DNA of 64,000 nt. Origin: Euphorbia lathyris. Lineage: Eukaryota > Streptophyta > Magnoliopsida > Malpighiales > Euphorbiaceae. A program made the translations under genes and the position numbers. This document shows positions 55,766 through 64,000 of this stretch, piece by piece; position 1 is the stretch's first letter; the number at the start of each line of letters is the position of its first letter. The DNA lies in contig NC_088910.1 of assembly GCF_963576675.1 (NCBI RefSeq), positions 105,304,807 through 105,368,806 of the forward strand. The letters are read 5' to 3'. Below the pieces are notes generated by a model. It was not told the origin of the DNA. It ran no database searches and saw nothing but the letters and a program-made list of their open reading frames with translations.

Positions 55766-56331
55766 TTTCCAGAAATCTGGAAAATTTCCAGATTTTTGGA
55801 AATTTAAGGAAGAAGAAGAGGGAGGAAGAAGAAGGAAGAGGAGAGAAGAAGAAGAAGAAGAAGAAGAAGAAGAAGAGATGAAGAAGAAGGAGGAAGAAGA
55901 AGAAGGAAGAAGAAGAAGAGGGAAAAGGAAGAAGGAGGAGAGAGAAGAGAGAAAAAAATAAAAAAATAAAAAAAAATCGATTTTCCCGTTTTACCCCTGT
56001 GCCACGTCAGCACTTTAACGGTGTTAAGCCATTTTCTGTTTTTCGGGTAACGGCGCAAACCATAGTCCTTTTTTTTTTGTAATAACAAACCACAAGGGTT
56101 TTTTTGGAACAACATCAAACCACAGAAGGTTTTTTTGGAATTTACCCTAAAAATTATGAATGAGGCTTTTTTTTTATGTAAAATCACTCAAAAATATATA
56201 TCAATTTAGCACTTATAAATCACGATAAGCACTCCCTTTTAATGAATTCTGGATTCGTCACTGATCGGGTAGAATCGGGTCATGTCTCATCAAGGTGATC
56301 CATTCGAAATATCCAACTATTATAATATATA

Positions 56332-56829
56332 GGGTAGAGTTCAAATAAAACCCATGTGGTTTCACTAATTTTCAAATAAAGGTCTGTGGTTTACTTTTTA
56401 TCAAAACGAGGATTGAGGTTTCACACTTTTAATAATGCTATTAAAACTATCTTTAACGACCTGAAAATGAAAATTTTCAAGAATTAAAGTTGTTCAATGC
56501 CATATTTTCTATGGAACTACATTTTCGATTTTAGAAAATCATTTTTTTTGGAACTTTCTCGCTCTAAACATTAACTTTCTCTCTCTTTACCAAATATCAT
56601 CTAAATAATCTCGAAATAAAAAAGTTGAAGAATTAAAGTTGCTTAGAATATTAGTAATTTTTAAAATATGTTATTTTTGAAGTCGTCAAGGGTGATTTTA
56701 ATAGTATCAATCGAAAAAATCCTTATTTTGCTAAATTTGAAAATCTCAGTTCTTGTTTTGACAAAAAGTAAATCACAGTCCTTTATCTGAAAATTAGTGA
56801 AACCACAAGGTTTTATTTGAACTTTACCC
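56332..56829. mobile_element. Mutator-type MITE
   Basis: Exact 9 bp duplication TAATATATA (56323-56331, 56830-56838). Ends GGGTAGAGTTCAAATAAAAC and inverse GGGTAAAGTTCAAATAAAAC; TIRs ~110 bp with GTGGTTT repeats. 498 bp, no ORF. Confidence 0.93.
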
Positions 56830-56838
56830 TAATATATA

Positions 56839-57301
56839 ATTGGAAAATTTACATGAAAATTTGCTCACTTTTTCGAGTTTCTGTACCGTCCATTTGATAT
56901 TGGCCTTGGGCTTTAGAATTTGGCCTATTGTCTTTTCTTTTTCCCCTGAGATAACCTAATTAGAAAGAGATTATTGACTTTGATTTTCATCTTTTCTTAT
57001 CGGGGGGATAAAGGTCGAATTTAATCTTAATATTTTCAGGAACGTGCAGATTTAATTTTAACATATAAAACTATATAAATGTAATTCTAACGTTTCCAAG
57101 CAATGTCAATTTTAGCTATACGTTATCCAAAATTTTAAAAAACTCGTTTTACTGTTATTTAATTTTCACATTGAACGTTTCAAACATGAAGTATGTGTAA
57201 GATATTTAATGAGTTACTAACACCTTACAAAATAAGCATCTATTAAAATACTAACAACTAGTCTCCCTAATCATAAATTATTATTTTTTATTAAAGTGTC
57301 T
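56839..57301. other. AT-rich stretch without recognised feature
   Basis: No terminal repeats or coding signal recognised. Confidence 0.4.
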
Positions 57302-57319
57302 AAAATGTTTACTTGTTAC

Positions 57320-57622
57320 TTTTTTTTTTTTTTTGGTAGAAAAGGAAAGGAAAGCAAAGCAAAACAAGCAACTACACCGGGATTAGCCTAGGAAAGCTAA
57401 CCCCAATCCTATCCTCTAAAAGAAGAGGAGAAAGAGCGATAGGGGGAACGGTAAGGGTAGAAACACCTAACACCCCCTCATGGCCTGCCGCCGCCAAGTG
57501 ATCTGCAACACGGTTCTGCTCCCAGAAAATGTGGCTGAACTCAAGGATATCAAATGAGGGGCTAAGCCTCTTAATAGCTTTAATAAGGTTGCGGCTATGA
57601 AGACCCATGGCATGACTACCGG
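57320..57622 (-). mobile_element. Very short 5'-truncated LINE (LINE-C), 303 bp
   Basis: Exact 18 bp duplication AAAATGTTTACTTGTTAC (57302-57319, 57623-57640). A poly(T) at 57320-57334 is the minus-strand poly(A). The open frame (57608-57372) is the C end of a plant LINE RNase H: FDILEFSHIFWEQNRVADHL with the N.VAD.LA signature. It differs from LINE-B, so it is another LINE family. Confidence 0.94.
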
Positions 57623-57640
57623 AAAATGTTTACTTGTTAC

Positions 57641-58276
57641 TGATATAATTACAAATAAAAAATATACAAAATTGCTTCAATGTATCAATAAATTTGTTTG
57701 GAATGTCTGATATAACAGTTAAATAACAGTCAAACCAGTCTTTTCGAATTTTCAATAATATAAAGCTAAAACTAATCTTACTTGAAAACATTATCTAAAT
57801 TTATATTATTTCATAAGTAAATCTAAACATCCTAACAAAACGTTTGGGTTGAACAAAACTATGGAGTTTCTTTTGAAGATGGACCAACATGTGTTAGTAT
57901 CCAACTTGAAAGGCCCAAGTTTTAACTTGCATTTAATCCATACCTCTTATAATCCAAATCTAGCTATTTTGTCCCCACAAGTTCGGTGTGTGAGCTAAGT
58001 TTTAATCTTTTTTTTTAAGGCTTAGATATAAATGAAATTTGTATTTTGCACAAAAGTGATATATATAATATATAATGGAACAAAAATAGTATAATTAAAA
58101 TAGTATATACACACAATTTTTCCAATTTATCATTATTTAACTCACTATTATGGATGAATGAATAAGTATTCAATGATTATAATTTTTAATAACATCTACT
58201 ATATATAATTTTTCAAAAAAAGAAAACAAAGCTCGTGTGTAATCATATCTATACAATAAAACCTATATCTCATCAT
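57641..58276. other. Unassigned stretch
   Basis: AT-rich, no supported feature. Confidence 0.4.
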
Positions 58277-58286
58277 GTCTGTACAA

Positions 58287-58468
58287 CAGTAGTGTTCACA
58301 TGGATCCTGATGATCAAATGAATTATGGTCATTCACCGTTAGATTTAGACTGATTAAATATAAGTTTTAGCATGCTTTGAATCTCCATCCCATGTTTTTA
58401 ATCAGCCTAGATCTAACTCTGAATGACCACAATTCATTTGGTCATTAGGGTCCATGTGAACACTACTG
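58287..58468. mobile_element. Short palindromic Mutator-type MITE, 182 bp
   Basis: Ends CAGTAGTGTTCACATGGA and its exact inverse; arms ~75 bp with few mismatches, so nearly the whole element is a hairpin. Flanking 10 bp GTCTGTACAA / GTCTATACAA (58277-58286, 58469-58478) differ at one base. Confidence 0.88.
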
Positions 58469-58760
58469 GTCTATACAATGTGACATTTGATTAAGAAAAA
58501 TTTATTTCTTTAAAGAATTTCGAAAAGTTCTACATTGAACTGGGTATGATAAATCCAATCAATAAAAAAGAAGAAACATATCACCTCATTGAGAAATGAT
58601 TGGTGTAAAAAAAATGTATAAATGTTATGTTCTATTGATAAGCTCTAATGGACCAGAACCATGATATAATTTTATAAGATGTTTCTCCTCCTTTTACTTT
58701 TTTTTCTATCTTCCTTAACGTCTTTACCTTTTAATCTCCTTGATGTTTCAGATTAAGTAA

Positions 58761-59266
58761 GTCCCTGTTCTTTTTTACTTAATTTCAGTATAAGTAAGTT
58801 CAGTTCAGTTAAGTTCAATTCAGTTCAGCAGCATTCAGTTCAGTTAAGTTAAGTTAAGTTAAATTCAGTTAATTTAATTTCAGTAATTATCATTATTTAT
58901 TATAATTATTTATATATAATGTATTATTATTTATTATGATTTTTATATAATTCATCATTATTTATTATAATTATAATTACTTATATATAATTTATAATTT
59001 TTTATATATATAATTTTTTATTTTTTATTATAATTATAATGTTTTATATATAATATATCATTTATTATTATATATATATATAATTTATCATTATTTATTG
59101 TAATTATAATTATTTATATATAAAATATATCATTATATATATATAATTTATTATAATTATAATTATTTGGTGCAGTTCAGTATCATTCAGTTCAGTTCAG
59201 TTCAGTTAATTTAATTTCAGTTAAGTTAATTTAATTTAATTTAATTTCAGTCAAAAAAACAGAATC
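58761..59266. mobile_element. Tourist-like MITE made of TTCAG/TTAAG pentamers
   Basis: Flanked by TAA (58758-58760, 59267-59269). Ends GTCCCTGTTCTTTTTTACTT and inverse GATTCTGTTTTTTTGACTG. Inside each end lie runs of GTTCA/GTTAA pentamers (58795-58880 and 59170-59250) around an AT-only core with repeated ATTATAATTAT. Confidence 0.75.
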
Positions 59267-59469
59267 TAAGTCAGTTTAAAGAGTAATAATGTTTCTATAT
59301 CGTGCTAATTAGAAGAGATTAAACTTAAACAGTCATAATGCTTTTGTTAATAATAATTATTGATTCATGATTAATTAAGGGTGTTGTTATACCCAGCCTC
59401 AAATTCCCACTCCTAGCCCCGTGAAAGGACGAAAATACCCTTTCATGGGTTAAGGGTGGAAAAATGCTA

Positions 59470-59677
59470 TTTTTTTGCTCTCCCGACACGCGGACGTGTG
59501 GTCGGGCGTGATAGCCCCACGCCTCACCGTGTGGTCGGGCGTGATAGCTACATGCCCGACCACAAGGTGAGGCGTGGGGCTATCACGCCCGACCACACGG
59601 TGAGGCATGATAGCCATACGCCCGACCTCACGGTGAGGCGTGAGAGCCACACGCTCGCGTGTCGGGAGGGCAAAAAA
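59470..59677. repeat. ~208 bp GC-rich palindrome
   Basis: Begins TTTTTTTGC.CTCCCGACACGCG and ends with the inverse. Arms carry GTGGTCGGGCGTGATAGC and CCACGCCTCACC alternately; the centre is near 59555. Confidence 0.85.
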
Positions 59678-60039
59678 ATTAGTCCGCTATTGAATTAAAC
59701 CCGTAAATACCTGTTACGTAAAAAAAAATTAGTCCGCTGTTGAATTAAACCCGTAAAAAATTAGTCTGCTATTGAATTAAACCCGTAAATACCTTAATTA
59801 ACAAAATAAAAATTTAACAAAATAAAGATTTAGTTAAACTAAATTAAACAAACGAAAAATTAAAAAAATTTAACTAAAAATCTACAAAATTACACTAAAT
59901 TAATCTAAAAATTTAACATATAAATTATAATCAAATTAATATCAAAATTTCACATATAAATTAAACCCCAAATTAATCTAAACATTTAACAATTTAATTA
60001 AAATATAAATATAATTTTTTTTTAAAAAAAAAATTCAAA

Positions 60040-60245
60040 AACCCCTCGGGCGTATGAACATCACGCCCGAACCATAAGTCGGGCGTTGAACATCACGTCC
60101 GACCTACGGTTCCGGCATATGAATATCACGCCCGACCTATGGTGCGGGCATGGGGCTATCACGCCTGAACCACAGGTCGGGCGTGATATTCATACGCCGG
60201 AACCGTAGGTCGGGCGTGATGTTCATATGCCCGACTGCGATTCGG
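60040..60245. repeat. ~200 bp GC-rich palindrome, second block
   Basis: Arms carry CGGGCGTATGAACATCACGC and the inverse, with CCTACGGTTCCGGC/GCCGGAACCGTAGG pairs near the middle. Same core word as the first block but a different order. Confidence 0.82.
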
Positions 60246-60636
60246 GCGTTTTTGAAAAATCGCCCACAGATTCCATTTTTAAGCTTAAATCAAAAAACAA
60301 AAACGGTAAATCTTATCATTTTCGCTTTCCCTTTACGGTTGTTGTTACGCTCCATGTTTTGGTTCACAAATTAGTCCGGATTTGATCAAAGAGTGTGTAG
60401 GGTGTTTGAGAGGTTTTGTGTTTTTTCAAATTTTAGGTAAAGGAGAGTTCGGTCTTTTCACGGGGTTAGGGGTGGGAATTTATGGCTGGGTATAGTAATT
60501 CACTTAATTAATCATGTGCGAAAATTGTATGTAGTATGAGAAAACTTGATCTTTTAATAGTATGAGAATGCGTACTATTTTTGGTAAACTATGTTTTTGG
60601 AATAATTGAGAATACAAATAAGTCATGTGTTTGCAT

Positions 60637-61176
60637 TAGGGATGGCAACGGGTACTCTACCCGTGGGTACCCGACACTACCCGATCCTAATAGGATTATC
60701 CGTACCCTGTATAAAAGGGTATGAGATCAAAACCATTACCCGTTAGGGTAATGGGACGGGTATGGGAAGACCCCCCAGGGTACCCGGTACCCGTCATAAC
60801 TTTTTTATATATTAAAAAATATTATTGTATTTTAGATATAATATGTGAGATTTGAACACCAACCTTTCATTTTTCGACCATTAAGTGATACCACTAAGCT
60901 ACTTTATTTTTATTGATTAAGGTTCAATTTGTTCAATTTTTAGATGGATGATTTATTAAATTTATACTTTGTTAAATTTATGATATTTTTTGTTTTATTT
61001 ATAGATTTTTAACGGGTAAGGGTACCCGCGGGTACCCGTGAATTAAATGGGACGGGTATGGAATGTAAATATATACCCGTTAGGGTAATGGGAAGGGTAT
61101 GGGTAATTAAAAAATAAACGGGTAAGAGTTTGGGATTGGCCACTACCCGCGGGTACCCTACCCGTTGCCATCCCTA
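60637..61176. mobile_element. hAT-type MITE (TAGGGATGGCAACGGG ends) with a tRNA-like module
   Basis: Exact 8 bp duplication GTTTGCAT (60629-60636, 61177-61184). Ends TAGGGATGGCAACGGGTA and its inverse. The arms are dense in ACCCG/CGGGT words (GGGTACCCG). The interior has no ORF but holds a tRNA-like block at 60849-60902. An 8 bp duplication with TAGGG ends fits hAT. Confidence 0.92.
60849..60902 (-). other. tRNA-like module (A and B boxes) in the hAT MITE
   Basis: Minus strand: TAGCTTAGTGGTATC (60901-60887, A-box-like), then GGTTGGTGTTCAAATCTCAC (B-box-like GTTCAAATC with a small insertion). Shares TAGCTTAGTGGTA and TTCAAATC with the module at 53707. No full cloverleaf. Confidence 0.55.
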
Positions 61177-61266
61177 GTTTGCATACTATTTTTAAATTAC
61201 GAATTTAATGTTAATGTAATTTGTTTTATCTTAATATAATCTTTTTAGATCTAAAGAAAAAATATA

Positions 61267-61526
61267 TTCTCCGTTTCATATTACATGTCTTTTTAGAGAG
61301 TTGTGGAGAAATTAAGATTATTAGAAAAAATATATTTTACCTTTTATTTATTGATTCTACTATTTATTTATTTATTCTATAATAAGTTCATTATTCTAAT
61401 TAATTTTTATAAACCAACGTTTTATAGCAGAAAAAAAGATGACTTAACGTGCATTGATCATATAAAATGACATGTATTATGAAACAAAAAAGAAACTCTA
61501 AAAAGACATGTAATATGAAATGGGAG
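61267..61526. mobile_element. Stowaway-like MITE
   Basis: Ends TCTCCGTTTCATATTACATG and inverse CTCCCATTTCATATTACATG, flanked by TA-rich sequence (TA at 61527-61528). Arms ~35 bp including TCTTTTTAGAG. Typical CTCC(C)..TTC ends. Confidence 0.85.
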
Positions 61527-61712
61527 TAGTATTATTTACTTAATAGCAGTTGGAAACTAGCATTTTTTTAGAATTTGGAAAAAAAAAATAGTATAAAATA
61601 ATCAAATCAAATTTTATTTCAAGCAGGTACTCAATTTTATTTTAAAACGCTCAGTAAAATATATATTTAAGTAGGGATATCGTCAGCTTGCAGATTTTTT
61701 TTAGATCATAAT

Positions 61713-62977
61713 GAGGCAAGGTTGTAAAAGACGCTATGTGCTAGTCGGGCGGATAGGACCCTCATGGATTAATCGGGGATTAGTCGGAATTAATCGGGAA
61801 TTAATCGGATTTGTATTTTTGTATTTTTTATTTGTTAATCAACAAATTATTATATAAATTCAATTAAAATATGTATTTTACTCATGGTTATCAAAACCGG
61901 ACCGGTCAAAGAACCGGAAGAGCTAAAGGGTGAAGGGTTTAAGGTTAACCAGGGTTAAACCGGGATTGAACCGAGGTTCAAATAATCCTAAAAAATAATA
62001 ATTTTCATTTTATTTACACCTTCCAACATAATAAAAATGTTAATTTGAATCTTATATTTTAATATATAACTTAATTATCATGACCAATTATAACTTGCAT
62101 ATTGTGAATGTAATAAAAGCTTAACATAACTTGATTAACTTATATTATGATATATATAAGTTATATAACTAAATTATGAAATTAAATAATATAACTTGAT
62201 TTTATTATTAATATTTTTTTTACTACATATCCATCAAGCATGATTTAATTTATTGGTTTGTTCTATGTGAACAAACAAAAATCAATTATCAACGGAATCA
62301 AATGAAAGTATGAATACCAAACTATTAACAAATATTTCAGTACTATATTAATACTAATTTGAAATTTATTTTATTAAAATGAAATTCAAGTTAATTTTTT
62401 CTTAATTGGATTAGTAATTTTAATTGAAAGTTAAATTTTTATTTTCTTTAAAAAAAATTACAATTTAAATATTGAACCGTTTGGACCGTAAAAACCGTGA
62501 TCGGGTTTCCGGGTCGCTGGTTCAACCGGCCGGGTCACCGGTTTTTTAGCGGTTTTCTAAGATGTAATAAAAAAATAGTCACTTCCGGACCGGAATACCT
62601 ACCGGGTCTGGTTCAACCCGGTTGAACCGGCCGGATTTTACTATCTAAAAATAATAATTTAAAATTATTTAATATAGAAAAACATGTATATTTGTAATAT
62701 ATATCTTTAAAAATGTGCAAATGTCAACAACAATATCATTGAAACAACTTCAAATTGAATTATAATAAACCAAAAAAAAAAAAATTCATAATAAAAATGC
62801 TTTTGTTCATTGTCGTTTAGGCGGTACCTAGGCGACGTCGAGGCGGTCTAGACGGAGGCAAGACGGTTAAAAATCACCTATGAGTGAATAAAACGCCTAG
62901 AGGACTAATTGGAGAAAATCGCGGCGGATTCTCAATTTCCAGGGTCTAGGCGGTCCAGGCGGCATTCGTTTCGAATA
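61713..62977. mobile_element. GGCGG-rich repeat region around an ACCGG element
   Basis: Left part (61713-61815) has GTCGGGCGG and TTAATCGG words; right part (62810-62968) has GGCGGTCTAGGCGG-type repeats. The two may be arms of one element interrupted by the ACCGG-type element at 61886-62644, but I could not align clean termini or a duplication. Confidence 0.4.
61886..62644. mobile_element. ACCGG-rich TIR element, copy 2
   Basis: Left GGTTATCAAAACCGGACCGG and right ...GGTTGAACCGGCCGGATTTTACT are imperfect inverted repeats with AACCGG words as in 53493-54126. The interior is AT-rich; no tRNA-like module was seen here. Confidence 0.6.
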
Positions 62978-62978
62978 G

Positions 62979-63603
62979 TAATGAGGACATCCTTTCGGAA
63001 TATCCAAATCCAAACAGAGAAGTAACAACTCTGCAGGGTTAGTTCAGGTCCTCTCCTTTCACAATGTTTCGGTCAGCCTGGGGAAGTCTCTTCGGTATCC
63101 TCGTTTCGGCTTCCCATGTTCAATTGCTTCGATCTTAGCTGGTGCTAAGACCCTTCGGTTACTTGCTTACTAAGGAGACCAAAATGACTCGTTCCCTATA
63201 GGGACATGGCTTACTTGCTATCCAATGGGACAAACTTGACACGTTGCCTGCATGGTATTGTTCCTTGTCTACCGTGGAGAATACTTCAGTTCAACCCTAT
63301 TTTCCCCATCAAGTTTTTATATTTAATTGTATACATTTACCCTTTATTATAATTTGCCAACTAGGTCATGAGATGCTATAAATTCATCTATTTCTCTGTA
63401 ATTCAACAACTTTTATCAAATAAAAAACTACTATTTTCATATTGAAATTTGTTAAGGTTTTATACCTTTAACAATAAGGATTTCATTATTTCTACGGATT
63501 TAGTCCGTAAAAGTTGAGATTAACTCCTTCTAATTTAGCTAGAGAAAGAACTTTTTATATGGTTTAAAATCAAAACCCTCAATTCCGACATTAATCTGTA
63601 TCA
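62979..63603 (+). repeat. Lone LTR related to the 46.4 kb retrotransposon
   Basis: The right 270 bp align with that LTR: TTTGCCAACTAGGT, TATAAATTCATCT, AACAATAAGGATTTCATTAT, GGATTTAGTCCGTAAAA, ACTCCTTCTAATTTAGCTAG, ending CTGTATCA. The left end TAATGAGGACATCC matches TGATGAGGGCATC. The U3 half is different and has TTCGG words in place of CGCGGGGCGT. No primer site follows and the flanks AATAG / GATCC do not match, so it is a solo LTR with a rearranged flank or a fragment. Confidence 0.8.
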
Positions 63604-63827
63604 GATCCGCATTAACTTTTGCGTAGTAATCCTTACTACAACTCTTCTACCAACCGTTATAATTTCTATATAAATGGATCTTTATAATTAGTATTCGCTT
63701 GATTTAAACTTAAATTTTAAAATGATCATCTTAATGACTTACCTTTCAGTTGCCTTTCATATAAACCCTTTAGTGCCAGTGGTATCTGAGCATAATTATT
63801 GATGGTTATCCTCACAATATTAATTAA
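63604..63827. other. Unassigned stretch
   Basis: Short AT-rich gap between an LTR and a Helitron end; nothing recognised. Confidence 0.4.
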
Positions 63828-64000
63828 CTAGTATTGTGCCCGCGCGTTGCGCGGGTGATAAATGTTTTGTACATAAATTTAAAATTTTAATATTTTTAAA
63901 ATTTTGTATCATTTATATATAGTGATATTAATATTTTGATTTAAAATAATTTAAATTTAAAAATTATAAATAAATTAACTAACAACCGTTTATAATTGCT
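63828..64000 (-). mobile_element. Helitron 3' end, element continues past the window
   Basis: On the minus strand: a 7 bp hairpin (arms 63855-63849 and 63845-63839, CCCGCGC/GCGCGGG), then ACAATA and CTAG (63831-63828), followed by T. The rest is AT-rich. The 5' end is outside. Confidence 0.8.

Larger units (their letters stand above)
54876..56147. mobile_element. Pack-MULE carrying aminotransferase gene exons
   Basis: Exact 9 bp duplication TAAAAATTA (54867-54875, 56148-56156). TIRs ~170 bp: GGGTAAATTCCAAAAAAAC on the left, inverse of ...GGTTTTTTTGGAATTTACCC on the right, with GTGACGTGGCACAGG-type core words on both. A TTC repeat (left) and a GAA-rich block (right) extend the inverted pairing. 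The unique centre (about 55160-55800) is a fragment of a host gene, including an intron. A Mutator-type element with a gene fragment and no transposase defines a Pack-MULE. Confidence 0.88.
59381..60500. mobile_element. TIR element with two GC-rich palindromic subterminal blocks
   Basis: Left end GTGTTGTTATACCCAGCC, inverse of right end GTGAATTACTATACCCAGCC; TIRs continue ~55 bp (CCCACTCCTAGCCCCGTGAAA). Flanked by TTAATTAA on both sides within the palindrome CATGATTAATTAATCATG. Blocks at 59470-59677 and 60040-60245 are each near-perfect palindromes built from TCGGGCGTGAT. Open frames on both strands there are by-products of the palindrome. Superfamily undecided: an 8 bp duplication would fit hAT. 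Confidence 0.75.

Noticed and set aside
55804..56187. 127-codon minus-strand frame with Ser/Leu/Phe runs
   Set aside because: Translated GAA-rich low-complexity DNA of the right arm of the Pack-MULE.
59450..59698. Two overlapping proteins with repeated PDHTVRR / PHRVVGR words on opposite strands
   Set aside because: They follow from a DNA palindrome being open on both strands; no start context or family signature.
59470..60245. A CRISPR-like array of short GC-rich repeats
   Set aside because: Repeats alternate in orientation, spacers are not unique, and the setting is a plant TIR element.

Overview
This window is nuclear DNA from a flowering plant, most likely a eudicot. It is AT-rich and intergenic, and I see no intact host gene, rRNA or canonical tRNA gene. 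Nearly everything recognisable is transposable elements, many nested in one another, with typical plant traits: L1-type LINEs with a plant-type RNase H, Copia elements primed by initiator-Met tRNA, a Sirevirus-like Copia with an extra ORF, a TRIM, Helitron ends with CTAG termini, Tourist/Stowaway/Emigrant-like MITEs, and many Mutator-type elements with 9-10 bp target duplications. I could not assign a species.

Layout. 1-5.56 kb: an L1-type LINE on the minus strand, cut by the window start, with ORF1 and ORF2 interrupted only by TAG stops. 5.6-8.9 kb: a MITE cluster including a Mutator-type element with two other MITEs inside one of its terminal repeats. 9.6-16.2 kb: a decayed Copia element carrying a Helitron, an Emigrant-like MITE, a Mutator-type MITE and, in its 3' LTR, a TRIM with a 71 bp interior. 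16.8-19.3 kb: a 5'-truncated LINE with a 15 bp target duplication. 20.2-21.7 kb: a Mutator-type element built of GCGAAG repeats. 22.5-24.9 kb: Copia remains. 25.6-39.5 kb: a solo LTR (TGCAA duplication) split by a full-length 11.5 kb Sirevirus-like element (ATTAT duplication) on the minus strand, with a ~950-codon ORF downstream of pol. 39.5-46.2 kb: Copia fragments and four MITEs. 46.4-49.8 kb: a complete non-autonomous LTR retrotransposon (GGAAG duplication) whose ORFs I do not recognise; it sits in a segment that also exists as an empty paralogue at 42.3-42.7 kb. 50-56.9 kb: Mutator-type elements, one of them a Pack-MULE carrying the last two exons and an intron of a tryptophan-aminotransferase-related (alliinase C-domain) gene. 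57.3-64 kb: a LINE scrap, MITEs, a TIR element with two large GC-rich palindromes, a hAT MITE with a tRNA-like insert, an LTR of the 46.4 kb family, and a Helitron end running off the window.

The insertion order can be read from target duplications: the Sirevirus-like element is younger than the solo LTR; MITEs at 6925 and 7301 are younger than the 6900-8050 element; the GGAAG retrotransposon, a Tourist-like MITE and a Mutator MITE are all younger than the 42.3 kb / 46.3 kb duplication. The most unusual items are the Pack-MULE, the two TIR elements with tRNA-like A/B-box modules, the palindrome-bearing element at 59.4-60.5 kb, and the unknown-ORF LTR retrotransposon. All conclusions come from reading the sequence; no database search was possible.
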